A stretch of DNA of 64,000 nucleotides from Acidobacteriota bacterium (lineage in GTDB: Bacteria > Acidobacteriota > Holophagae > Acanthopleuribacterales > Acanthopleuribacteraceae), in contig JACJWC010000018.1 of assembly GCA_020637335.1 (NCBI GenBank), positions 1-64,000 on the forward strand, given 5' to 3'. A program made the position numbers and the translations under genes. Position 1 is the stretch's first letter. The number at the start of each line of letters is the position of its first letter. Below the pieces are notes generated by a model. The model was not told where the DNA came from. It was given only the letters and a program-made list of their open reading frames with translations, and made no database searches. Of this stretch, positions 53,003 through 61,179 are shown piece by piece.

Positions 53003-54070
53003 TTAAGACACCTTGAAAAGCTTACGGGCAGAATTTAGTCCATGAAACCATTTCTGCCCGGCCTGGGAAGCTGCCTTCACCATATTTTGAACAGTACCGG
53101 CTACCCGATAAAACCGCTGATCAAACGATTGGATCACATCCAACCATTCGTCTTGTTCGAGTTGCAATCGGTCGAGAATTTCGGCGCAGTCTGAAGGAAT
53201 CGAGCCAGCCTTGTCAGAACGCTGCTGTCGACCGGCCCAATCTACCAAACGCAGATAGGCGTCGAGATCCAGGTATAAAAATCCTTTTCGGGCAGCGCTG
53301 TCCTGTAATGGGCAAAGCCAGTTCGCACGTTCGCTCTGCTCTCGCAAAGCAGCAATCTTTTCAGCCTGTTGATCTGTTGGTTTTCCAGGAATCGCATCTA
53401 AATACGCCTTTAAATGACGTTCTGCCTGACGGGCCTTAATGCGGTCTTGGATAGATGTAAAATCCGATTCTTCGGGTGTTTTAGCCATCCCCGCATGAAT
53501 TGGATTCAATTCGACATAAGCCGTACAGGATAGGATAGAAGCGTCATCCAAGAGGGCGACAGACTTGAAACGCCCCTCCCAAAAATGGCCTTTACATTCA
53601 TCTTCTGCATTGGCTCGCCGGGCTACCCATTCATTGGTATTGCGCATGAACCAAGATAATGAAGAAAGTCGTTTTCGGTATTTTTGAACCCTAGAAAATG
53701 AATCCGCTATCAACCCAATTTCAACGTCCTTGGGCGCAATTGGTGCTTGCGTTTGAGGGTCGCGCTGCGTGGGATAAAGGGTGCGCCAGCGCACAGCTAC
53801 CTCTTTTGCAGACCAGGTTTCGGCAATGTCAGGCCGGTTACGCAGAACGGTGTGTAAATGATTTTCCATGACTGCATAGCCACATACGTCGACGGCAAAA
53901 ATGTTTGAAAGTTCCTTTAAGCGTTCTTGAACCCAAGTGCGTCGGTGGCTGTAATCGCAGCCGGTTAATCGGTCGATACCGCACAGAAAAGCCCTGCGAA
54001 CGCATCGTGAATAGCAGTGATAAATGCCTACTTCGTGATCCTTAATAACCGAGCTACGGGCCTTGGTCAT
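53003..54070 (-). CDS. REP-associated tyrosine transposase (HUH, Y1 type)
   Basis: The protein has 355 aa with a GGGTG site before the ATG. GIYHCYSRCVRRAFLCG at the start, the HUH pair His71 and His73 in YAVMENHLH, and GHFWEGRFKS followed by CTAYVELNPIHAGM are the marks of the IS200-like TnpA_REP family, which cuts and joins single-stranded DNA at REP hairpins with a catalytic Tyr. Length and intact motifs suggest a working or recently working gene. Such genes are usually single-copy and domesticated. The C-terminal 130 residues are specific to the longer form of the family. Confidence 0.85.
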   Translation of the reverse strand: MTKARSSVIKDHEVGIYHCYSRCVRRAFLCGIDRLTGCDYSHRRTWVQERLKELSNIFAVDVCGYAVMENHLHTVLRNRPDIAETWSAKEVAVRWRTLYPTQRDPQTQAPIAPKDVEIGLIADSFSRVQKYRKRLSSLSWFMRNTNEWVARRANAEDECKGHFWEGRFKSVALLDDASILSCTAYVELNPIHAGMAKTPEESDFTSIQDRIKARQAERHLKAYLDAIPGKPTDQQAEKIAALREQSERANWLCPLQDSAARKGFLYLDLDAYLRLVDWAGRQQRSDKAGSIPSDCAEILDRLQLEQDEWLDVIQSFDQRFYRVAGTVQNMVKAASQAGQKWFHGLNSARKLFKVS

Positions 54071-54288
54071 ATTGCACCCTCTTTAAATCATGCTTTGTTT
54101 TAAAAATATAAACTACGGCAATTTTTATAACAAGTCAAATTTATCGCTGTCTCGATATTCTGCATAAACAAGCAGAATTTCGCTTTAACCAAAACCCTTA
54201 TATATTAACCAAGAAATATGACTGTCCCTTTTATCCGAAAAAATGGACATGCAACAGAACAGATAAGGCGTACTGGATTTGGTTCCCA

Positions 54289-54297
54289 TGCTATACT
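54289..54297 (+). promoter_or_regulatory. Extended -10 promoter element of the PhoH gene
   Basis: TGCTATACT fits the extended -10 consensus TGNTATAAT at all but one position. No -35 box is evident, which is normal for extended -10 promoters. It lies 138 bases before the ATG at 54435. The gap from 54071 otherwise has only A/T-rich sequence and the REP-type GACTGTCC. Confidence 0.5.
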
Positions 54298-54434
54298 CGG
54301 CCAACACATGCTTAGAAAGGAACTGGGTTGCACATCGTAGGAGCCCTTCCAAACCGAAACTTTTTTATTTACCGTTTGGACGCCTGCGCCCCAGCTACTT
54401 TCAGCCTAAAATCCTTCTCGCCAGGAGTTTGCCC

Positions 54435-55742
54435 ATGAAGAAAACCTTTGTGCTCGATACCAATGTTCTGTTGCACGACCCGTTCGCAATCCACAAGTTC
54501 CGAGAGCACAACGTTATTATTCCCCTGGTAGTGGTGGAGGAAATCGATAAATTCAAGCGCGATCAATCCGAGGTGGGTCGCAATGCGCGTACCGTATCCC
54601 GATTGCTGGATAAGGAACGCGAAAAAGGCAGCCTCAATTTAGGCGTCAAGTTGGATGAAGGCGGCTCCTTAAAAGTAGTCATTCAGAACGAACCGGTAAA
54701 AATTGGCAGCAACACGCATTTCTCAGCAGACAATTACATTTTGGGCGTTGCGGTCCACTATTCCAACGAAAAGCACCACGATTGCATTTTGGTCACCAAG
54801 GACACCAATTTGCGCATCAAAGCAGATGCGCTCGGCATTCCGGCTCAGGATTACCGCAACGATAAGGTCGCCATGGATGACCTATACACGGGCTACAAAG
54901 AACTAACCGTTGAGCGCGAAATGATCGACCGCCTGCACAAAGAAGGCAGTCTGCCCTCGCCAATCTCGGGTTTAATGACGAATCAATTTGTGGTCCTGCA
55001 CAGTCAGGAAAACCCCAGTCAGAGCAGCATTGCGCGGGTGGGACTGGAGGGCGATCGTCTAATTCCCGTCAATTCAGTTTATGACATTTGGGGCATCAAA
55101 CCCTTAAATCTCGAGCAGCGATTGGCCATGGAACTTTTACTGGACCCGCGCATAAAATTGGTGACCTTAATTGGCAAGGCGGGAACCGGTAAAACCTTGT
55201 TGGCAATAGCTTCTGGCCTGCATCAAGTAGTAGACGAAGGTGCCTTTCATCGGCTTTTGGTCGCGCGACCTGTTTTACCGCTGGGTAAAGACTTGGGTTT
55301 CCTACCCGGCGATGTGGACGACAAACTCAAGCCCTGGATGCAACCTATTTTTGATAACCTCGAATTTATCCTTTCCTGTAATGCCAAAGACACGCTTAAA
55401 GGTCAGCCATCGTACCAATATTTGTTTGATAAAGGCTGGCTCCAGGTCGAGCCGCTAACCTATATGCGTGGCCGTAGCATTCCCAATCAGTACCTTGTGG
55501 TCGATGAAGCGCAAAACCTTACACCTCATGAGGTGAAGTCAGTCATAACCCGAGCGGGTCATAACACCAAAATTGTGTTGACTGGTGACCCCAACCAAAT
55601 TGACAACCCTTTTCTCGACACAACTACCAATGGGATCACCTACCTGGTCCAGCGCTTTAAAGGCCAATCCATCTACGGTCACGTCACGCTGACCAAAGGC
55701 GAACGATCTCCGTTGGCAGAGTTGGCGAGCAACCTGCTCTAA
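54435..55742 (+). CDS. PIN-PhoH protein (YlaK/PhoH2 type)
   Basis: The protein has 435 aa from the ATG at 54435 (AGGAG upstream; frames further up lack similarity). The N-terminal 130 residues are a PIN ribonuclease domain (VLDTNVLLHDP with Asp8, then VVVEEIDKFK and CILVTKDTNLRIKA). The C-terminal part is a PhoH ATPase with GKAGTGKT from residue 247 and VVDEAQNLTPHEVK as the Walker B region. Mycobacterial PhoH2 with this layout is an RNA helicase-ribonuclease. No antitoxin partner is seen, so it is probably a housekeeping RNA-processing enzyme. Confidence 0.9.
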   Translation: MKKTFVLDTNVLLHDPFAIHKFREHNVIIPLVVVEEIDKFKRDQSEVGRNARTVSRLLDKEREKGSLNLGVKLDEGGSLKVVIQNEPVKIGSNTHFSADNYILGVAVHYSNEKHHDCILVTKDTNLRIKADALGIPAQDYRNDKVAMDDLYTGYKELTVEREMIDRLHKEGSLPSPISGLMTNQFVVLHSQENPSQSSIARVGLEGDRLIPVNSVYDIWGIKPLNLEQRLAMELLLDPRIKLVTLIGKAGTGKTLLAIASGLHQVVDEGAFHRLLVARPVLPLGKDLGFLPGDVDDKLKPWMQPIFDNLEFILSCNAKDTLKGQPSYQYLFDKGWLQVEPLTYMRGRSIPNQYLVVDEAQNLTPHEVKSVITRAGHNTKIVLTGDPNQIDNPFLDTTTNGITYLVQRFKGQSIYGHVTLTKGERSPLAELASNLL

Positions 55743-55762
55743 ATTTCGAATCAAGGTCCGGT

Positions 55763-56719
55763 ATGCGTATCCTCCTGGCCAGCGGCGAACGATTATCCGG
55801 GGTTTTGGTTAAGGAGTTGCTCGCGGCTGGACACCAAATTGTCGGCGTCATGTCGCCCATACCCAAACGGGTCATGTCGCAACAATTTCGCGGCTTGCGC
55901 TATTGGCGTAAAAACTTGAGGGGATGGGACATACGAGATGTCTGTGTTGCCGCGCGCATCCCCATTCGGGTGACCGAAAACCTTTCAGAAGGCTCGATTC
56001 ACTCCATGATTAAGCAGAGCCGACCTGACCTGTTGCTGGTTTTCAGCTGGCCTCGTTTAATCAAAAATGAAACCCTTCGGCTCTTCCCTCGCGGCGGAAT
56101 GAACATACACCCCTCCCTCTTGCCGCAATTTCGCGGGGGCGACCCACTTTTTTTTGTATTGGATTCCGGTAGCGAATCCATGGGCCTCACCTTTCACCGC
56201 ATCACATCCGAGCTGGATGCTGGTCCAATTTACCTGCAGGTCCCCTTGCCTCAAAAACCCACCGACTGTTACGATGATTTGTACTTTCGAACCATCCAAT
56301 CTGCGGCACATTTCCTACCCGCGGCCCTGGAAGCCCAGGATCGAAATCCCTCGGGCACAGAGCAGGAAGGCGAAGCAATTTATTGCCCCAAATTCACGAC
56401 CCAGCTCACTTATTTGAACCCATCGGCCCCTGCCGTTGAGACGTCTCGACGTGCCCGGGCTTGTTACCCTCACCATCCGATGTTGTTTCAGGTGGGTCGT
56501 CGAAAATTTCGCTTTAAGCGGTGTCTGGAAACCGGCGTTCGCAGTCAACTCCCCAATGGCACCATTTTGCGGGTGGGTTGGTCCAGCCTGGATGTTGTTT
56601 TGGATGGTCACGTTTGCCGCTTGACCAAGGTGCGTCGGTCGGGTTGGGCCCCACTGTGGATGCCCCTGCTTTTGCTTCGGTTAAGAAAAGGAAAAATGAT
56701 TGCGGAACCAACCTCATGA
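55763..56719 (+). CDS. Formyltransferase-family protein (methionyl-tRNA formyltransferase-like)
   Basis: The protein has 318 aa. The catalytic set of the formyltransferase fold is intact: Asn114, His116 and Ser118 in NIHPSLLPQFRGGDP and Asp152 in ELDAGPIY. A C-terminal OB-like domain (about 210-300) follows, as in Fmt. Sequence details differ from true Fmt, for example no SLLPRWRGAAP, so it may act on another amine or be a divergent Fmt. Its stop overlaps the downstream hemW-like gene by 4 bp, and it lies 20 bp after the PhoH gene. Confidence 0.78.
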   Translation: MRILLASGERLSGVLVKELLAAGHQIVGVMSPIPKRVMSQQFRGLRYWRKNLRGWDIRDVCVAARIPIRVTENLSEGSIHSMIKQSRPDLLLVFSWPRLIKNETLRLFPRGGMNIHPSLLPQFRGGDPLFFVLDSGSESMGLTFHRITSELDAGPIYLQVPLPQKPTDCYDDLYFRTIQSAAHFLPAALEAQDRNPSGTEQEGEAIYCPKFTTQLTYLNPSAPAVETSRRARACYPHHPMLFQVGRRKFRFKRCLETGVRSQLPNGTILRVGWSSLDVVLDGHVCRLTKVRRSGWAPLWMPLLLLRLRKGKMIAEPTS

Positions 56720-57846
56720 AAAGCCAAACAATGGATTTGCAATGCGGTTATTACGTGCATGTCCCATTTTGCCGACAACGCTGCCATTATTGCCACTTCG
56801 ATATTAAAGTGCTGCACCCACAAAGCAACGCAAGCGAATGGCTGAAGCAATACGAAACGCACTTGCTTCAAGAAATGCAACACCTTGCCATGCAGTATTC
56901 GGGTTGGGAACTGCAAAGTATTTATTTTGGCGGCGGTACACCGTCGCGACTCGGGACCGAATCCTTAGTCCGGATTTTAGAGGCACTTAAAGGACACCAT
57001 CGCTTGTTGCCCAACTGCGAAATCAGTTTGGAGATTAATCCCGACGACATTGAAGACCTGGATTTCGAGCGGCTGATCCATGCGGGTTTTAATCGGGTTT
57101 CACTGGGTGTACAAACGTTTCATGACCCGAGCCTGCTAGCCATCCGTCGCCCGCATTCTGGACAACAAGCCCATAAGGCATTAACAAAGGTTCCTGCATT
57201 CCCGCGGGGGCGCTCGTTCGACCTTATGCTCGGTTTACCCCACCAAACGCTTCAAAGCCTTGAAAATGACTTAATCGCAATCGAAACATTAGGTTTTGAG
57301 CATGTCTCGCTTTACATGCTGGAACGCGACTTGCCCAGCCCAATCGATAAACAGGCGAACCTATTGCCCAGCGAAGACCAGCAAGCCGAATGGTACGAAT
57401 TCTGTCAGGCCAAACTCGATTCCATGGGCTTGATAGCTTATGAAATTTCCAATTTTGCCAGGACGGATTTCCAGTCCATTCACAACCTAAACTACTGGAA
57501 TTGTGGGAACTATCTTGCAGTCGGACCTGCGGCACATGGCCAAATCGGCAACTTGCATTATCAAAATGAAGCAGACCTGTCGCGTTGGATGGAATTAGTT
57601 CGTCAATACGGATCAGGCATCGTCCAGCGCGAACAATGGGACAGTCATCGTTTGAATTCTGAAAAAAAAATTCAAGGGCTGCGTAGAGAAACTGGCATTC
57701 CATTATCCTGGCTTTCGGAATCCGAAATGTCTCGTCTAAATCCCTTTTTGTCGGGAAAACTGCTTGAGGTTAGGCATGACTCTATCTGCTTAACCCTTAG
57801 AGGAAAGCTGCTGGCCAACGAAATTTTTGAGATTTTTCTCGCTTAA
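56716..57846 (+). CDS. hemW: HemW-like radical SAM protein
   Basis: The protein has 376 aa from the ATG at 56716, overlapping the previous stop (ATGA). Cluster ligands Cys19, Cys23 and Cys26 are in CRQRCHYCHF, the HemW/HemN form, followed by IYFGGGTPS and FDLMLGLPHQT. HemW is a heme chaperone, often misnamed oxygen-independent coproporphyrinogen oxidase; the HemN-specific N-terminal extension is missing here, which supports HemW. Contains one copy of TGGGACAGTC (57638). Confidence 0.85.
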   Translation: MKSQTMDLQCGYYVHVPFCRQRCHYCHFDIKVLHPQSNASEWLKQYETHLLQEMQHLAMQYSGWELQSIYFGGGTPSRLGTESLVRILEALKGHHRLLPNCEISLEINPDDIEDLDFERLIHAGFNRVSLGVQTFHDPSLLAIRRPHSGQQAHKALTKVPAFPRGRSFDLMLGLPHQTLQSLENDLIAIETLGFEHVSLYMLERDLPSPIDKQANLLPSEDQQAEWYEFCQAKLDSMGLIAYEISNFARTDFQSIHNLNYWNCGNYLAVGPAAHGQIGNLHYQNEADLSRWMELVRQYGSGIVQREQWDSHRLNSEKKIQGLRRETGIPLSWLSESEMSRLNPFLSGKLLEVRHDSICLTLRGKLLANEIFEIFLA

Positions 57847-57977
57847 TTGTGGCATTAGCGATCCCTTGCAAAGCACGCAACTAACAAGCTCCCATTTATA
57901 TGTGCTTATTGTCACTTGAGTTATTCACCATTATTTTCGATAGTAAGAGCTGAACGTTTTACGAATCAGGATGGATT

Positions 57978-58937
57978 ATGAAAATCCTGTTTATCGGCTC
58001 CGATCAAGAGCGGTTCATTCAATTGCAAATGGCTTGGGGCCGAACAACATCCAGCTTTACCCAAGTGGGTTCGCCAGAAGCCGCGGCATTTACCATCCTG
58101 CATGAGTCCATTATGGCCATGGTTTGCGATCTGACAGATTCCTCAATTGCGTGGCAGGAATGGCTACCCAATTTGCTTAGCCTACCCCAGCAAATAGAAT
58201 GCGTTTTGATTGCCACCGATCGCGAACTCCAGCGCTTTGAGTTTGAGGAATTGCGTGGCTGTTTCGGCGTCATCCATCCGCCCATTTATGGGGTGCATGG
58301 CATGATCACTTTGTCGCAGCTCTCGCAGAAAATCAACCTCAACCAAAAACTGAAGACCATGGAAGATGCTTCTGTGACCGATGGACTAACCAAATTATTT
58401 AATCACGCCTATATGCAGCGGCAAATTGAACAAGAAGTTTCGCGATGCCTAAAAACCAGTGATGTTGTTTCGGTCATTTTCCTTGATGTCGACCATTTCA
58501 AAAAATATAACGATCAAAATGGTCATCCCGAGGGCGATAAGGTTTTGGTCAAGGTGGCCCAACTGCTTTCCCTGACGGTCAGGCGATTTGATTTGATCGG
58601 CCGGTACGGGGGTGAAGAATTTATTATGCTTCTGCCCAGTGCACCTTTGCATGTCGCCGTGGCCATTGCCGAACGCTGCCGCCGTTCCATCCAAACAACC
58701 GAATTCCCGCATGGCCAAAAACAACCGCTTGGATTTGTCAGCGTCAGCGTGGGGGTAAGCACCTTGGGCGATTCTGGCATCAAAACCCGCGCTGAGCTCA
58801 TCCATTTTGCCGACCAAGCTCTTTATAAAGCCAAGGATGGCGGGCGCAATCAGGTTTGGTACTACACGGAAAACAGCTATCACCACTTCCAAGCAGAACC
58901 AGCAAGCCAGATGAAGGTCCGCGAGACCAAATCCTAA
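57978..58937 (+). CDS. Diguanylate cyclase with an N-terminal receiver-like domain
   Basis: The protein has 319 aa. The first 110 residues have the length of a receiver but lack its clear phospho-acceptor site (VCDLTDSS near residue 49 has Asp51 in a plausible place, the rest is weak). The GGDEF domain is complete: DGLTKLFNHAYM, IFLDVDHFKKYND, GGEEF (211-215) and the I-site RRFD (202-205). It should make c-di-GMP with product inhibition. It stands alone, with a 131-bp leader in which I see no c-di-GMP riboswitch. Confidence 0.88.
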   Translation: MKILFIGSDQERFIQLQMAWGRTTSSFTQVGSPEAAAFTILHESIMAMVCDLTDSSIAWQEWLPNLLSLPQQIECVLIATDRELQRFEFEELRGCFGVIHPPIYGVHGMITLSQLSQKINLNQKLKTMEDASVTDGLTKLFNHAYMQRQIEQEVSRCLKTSDVVSVIFLDVDHFKKYNDQNGHPEGDKVLVKVAQLLSLTVRRFDLIGRYGGEEFIMLLPSAPLHVAVAIAERCRRSIQTTEFPHGQKQPLGFVSVSVGVSTLGDSGIKTRAELIHFADQALYKAKDGGRNQVWYYTENSYHHFQAEPASQMKVRETKS

Positions 58938-58953
58938 ACCTGAAAAAAGACAC

Positions 58954-58999
58954 TTGACCTCCCTGACCATGCTCCCTAGATTTAGTTAGTCAACTAACT
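58954..58999 (+). promoter_or_regulatory. Promoter with overlapping TetR operator
   Basis: TTGACC (58954-58959), 17 bases, then TAGATT (58977-58982) form a good sigma70 promoter. Starting two bases later AGTTAGT-CA-ACTAACT (58984-58999) is a 7-bp inverted repeat covering the start of transcription, which is where a TetR repressor would bind. The regulator gene starts 16 bases further on. The AGTTAGT half-site is also in the operators near 22 kb. Confidence 0.65.
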
Positions 59000-59014
59000 T
59001 GAATTGAGGTCGTG

Positions 59015-59575
59015 ATGCAGAACGTTAAACACTCAAAACGGGACCGATTGGTTCAAGCTGCACTTGCCGTCACCTATCAACAAGGGTTCCAGGCCACCAC
59101 CTTGGCCGATATCGCCCAACACGCCGAAGTGCCGCTCGGCAATGTCTACTACTATTTTCGGACCAAGGAAGATTTGGGACAGTCATTAATCGAATCTCTT
59201 CTAGGACGATATCAAACCCTTCTTCAGGAATGGAACATGGATCCATCGCCGAAAATGCGGATACAAGCGCTGATCGATCATGTGGCACAAGAGCGGTTTT
59301 CACTTCAGGATCACGGATGCCCAATTGGGTCCCTGTGTACGGAGCTAAACAAAAAACGCGGCCCACTCTCCGATTCAGCCGCCCAACTCTTTCAATTGTT
59401 ATTGACCTGGCTTGAAAACCAATTCAAAGCCATGGGCAAACCAAACGAAGGTCATTTGGCGTTGCAAACGCTTTCATCCCTGCAAGGTGCAAGCCTCCTG
59501 GCACACAGCCTTCACAACCCGCAACTCATCGAAATTCAAACCGAGGCCTTATCTCAATGGCTGGAAACACTGTGA
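59015..59575 (+). CDS. TetR-family regulator, probably autorepressing
   Basis: The protein has 186 aa from the ATG at 59015 (GAGG upstream; a GTG one codon before is possible). The helix-turn-helix region is LVQAALAVTYQQGFQATTLA, then IAQHAEVPLGNVYYYFRTK. The C-terminal domain, with a conserved-looking GCPIGSLCTEL, resembles the YxaF/AcuR group of TetR proteins that sense reactive or thiol-modifying compounds. It starts a unit with the SDR gene 6 bp downstream and the peroxiredoxin-like gene. Confidence 0.87.
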   Translation: MQNVKHSKRDRLVQAALAVTYQQGFQATTLADIAQHAEVPLGNVYYYFRTKEDLGQSLIESLLGRYQTLLQEWNMDPSPKMRIQALIDHVAQERFSLQDHGCPIGSLCTELNKKRGPLSDSAAQLFQLLLTWLENQFKAMGKPNEGHLALQTLSSLQGASLLAHSLHNPQLIEIQTEALSQWLETL

Positions 59576-59581
59576 GGAAAT

Positions 59582-60604
59582 ATGACTGTCCCAAAAATTT
59601 TAGTTACCGGTGGGAGCGGATTCCTGGGCCGCCAAGTTATCAAGGCCCTTTCTGCAGCGGGTGATGTGGAACTGATTGCTTCCTGTCGCAACCCCCAAAA
59701 TCAGTATCCCCTGGCCCAGGAGTGGCGCATCGGCGACCTGCGAGATGCCGAATTTCGCAAGCAAGTGGTTCAAGGCATTGACGTTTTGTGCCATTGCGGA
59801 ACGTGGGCTTCCATGTGGGGTCACCCCATCCAAGAGCGCGAAAATTTCTTTCTGCCCACGTTGGATTTGTTTGAACAGGCCATCCAGGCGGGTGTGAAAC
59901 GAATTGTGCTTACCTCCGCCGTTTCGGTTAGCAATCCGCCTTTGCCCGGAAAAAAAGGCATTGACACGGCAGCACTGGTGAAAAGATCCTACTGGCCACA
60001 CCTCAATTACCTGATCGATATTGACAGTTGGATGAAAGCCAACGCGCAGCGCGGAACAGATATGATCGTCATGCGCCTCGGCCACTTTGTCGGTGCAGAA
60101 AATAGCCTGGGCCTGGTGCCCGCCATCCTGCCACGCATGAAAACCAGACTCATGCCATGGTTAAACGGCGGCCAAAAGCGATTGGCTTTGGTGGCTGACG
60201 AAGATTTGGGGCGGTCCTATTATTTGGCGGCTACGGCAAAAAACCTGGAGAAATACGAAAGCTTCAATATTTGCGGACGGGAGTTCCCAACCATGCGCGA
60301 GTTCTTAAATTTTCTGGCTCGGGAAACGGGCCTTCCCAAGCCGATGTTTTCGGTGCCGTATGCGATGGGCTATGCCTTTGGTTGGCTGATGGAAAAACTG
60401 TATCCCTTCCTGCCAGGCAAAGCACCGTTTTTGACCCGTTCAATTGTTTTACTTAGCGAGGACTGGTATTGCCCCAGTGAAAAAGCGGCCCAAAAACTGG
60501 GTTACATTCCGCAAAAATCGTGGCGCGATGCGGTACGCGAAAGCCTCCAACAAATTAAGGACAGTCACTTTCCATGGCCACACTTGGCCCAAACATCCAA
60601 ATAG
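59582..60604 (+). CDS. Extended SDR (NAD-dependent epimerase/3-beta-HSD-like), catalytic Lys not seen
   Basis: The protein has 340 aa. The Rossmann motif TGGSGFLG (9-16) and the strand ending VLTSAVSVSN (with the active-site Ser) are normal. The usual YxxxK is not: the best match is NYLIDIDSW, where Tyr is followed four residues later by Ile. Either the alignment is off or the protein has lost normal dehydrogenase chemistry. It resembles the NAD-binding domain proteins related to 3-beta-hydroxysteroid dehydrogenase. The gene opens with ATGACTGTCCCA, one of the repeated 10-mers. Confidence 0.78.
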   Translation: MTVPKILVTGGSGFLGRQVIKALSAAGDVELIASCRNPQNQYPLAQEWRIGDLRDAEFRKQVVQGIDVLCHCGTWASMWGHPIQERENFFLPTLDLFEQAIQAGVKRIVLTSAVSVSNPPLPGKKGIDTAALVKRSYWPHLNYLIDIDSWMKANAQRGTDMIVMRLGHFVGAENSLGLVPAILPRMKTRLMPWLNGGQKRLALVADEDLGRSYYLAATAKNLEKYESFNICGREFPTMREFLNFLARETGLPKPMFSVPYAMGYAFGWLMEKLYPFLPGKAPFLTRSIVLLSEDWYCPSEKAAQKLGYIPQKSWRDAVRESLQQIKDSHFPWPHLAQTSK

Positions 60605-60612
60605 GAGAATTT

Positions 60613-61158
60613 ATGCGCCTACCCATTGGCCATCACATAGACCCCATCGAATGGTCAGACCTTCACGGAAAAAACATCGCCATTCCAAACTCCAAATTAA
60701 TTACCCATTTACAATTCAGGCGATTTGCGGGCTGTCCTATTTGCAATCTGCATTTGCAATCTTTCGCAAGGAGACATGCGGAACTGAAAAACAATGGAAT
60801 CTACGAGGTGGCGGTGTTTCACTCCTCCGCCCATGACATGATGTCCTACCAAGGCGATTTACCTTTTGAAGTCCTTGCAGACCCGCAAAAACGGTTGTAC
60901 CAGTTATTCGGCGTGGAAACCAAGAAAGCCGCAAGCTTGCACCCCAGTGCGATGGTCGCCGCGGCAAAAGGCTTTTTTAGCAAAGGCGTGAAGTTACCCC
61001 CGCCAGGCGAAGGCATTGACGGTTTACCTGCCGATTTTTTGATTGGGCCAGACGGAAAAATCCTGGCTTGCTACTACGGACAACACAGTAACGACCAGTG
61101 GTCCGTCGATACAGTCCTGAAACTGGCCCGTGAACCATTAGCATCCTTATTTGCCTAA
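60613..61158 (+). CDS. Peroxiredoxin-like (AhpC/TSA-type) protein
   Basis: The protein has 181 aa from the ATG at 60613 (AGGAG upstream), 8 bp after the SDR gene. FAGCPICNLHLQSF is the CxxC active site of the peroxiredoxin-like family 2, and VLADPQKRLYQLFGV is the conserved region after it. Members reduce peroxides or act as thiol-disulfide proteins. Together with a TetR of the type that senses reactive compounds, the operon may be an oxidative or electrophile response. Confidence 0.8.
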   Translation: MRLPIGHHIDPIEWSDLHGKNIAIPNSKLITHLQFRRFAGCPICNLHLQSFARRHAELKNNGIYEVAVFHSSAHDMMSYQGDLPFEVLADPQKRLYQLFGVETKKAASLHPSAMVAAAKGFFSKGVKLPPPGEGIDGLPADFLIGPDGKILACYYGQHSNDQWSVDTVLKLAREPLASLFA

Positions 61159-61179
61159 GCAGCCTTCAACGGCTCAGGC

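Larger units (their letters stand above)
52761..54232 (-). mobile_element. Probable REP-associated transposase unit
   Basis: The unit runs from the hairpin at 52761-52811 to the GACTGTCCCTTTT at 54220-54232 and contains the HUH transposase gene. The right end lacks a second arm, so it is a half-hairpin. No target duplication can be seen, as expected for HUH enzymes. The boundaries are inferred from the shared core only. Confidence 0.45.

Noticed and set aside
57847..57977. Possible c-di-GMP riboswitch before the diguanylate cyclase gene
   Set aside because: None of the conserved GEMM elements could be matched in the 131-base leader.
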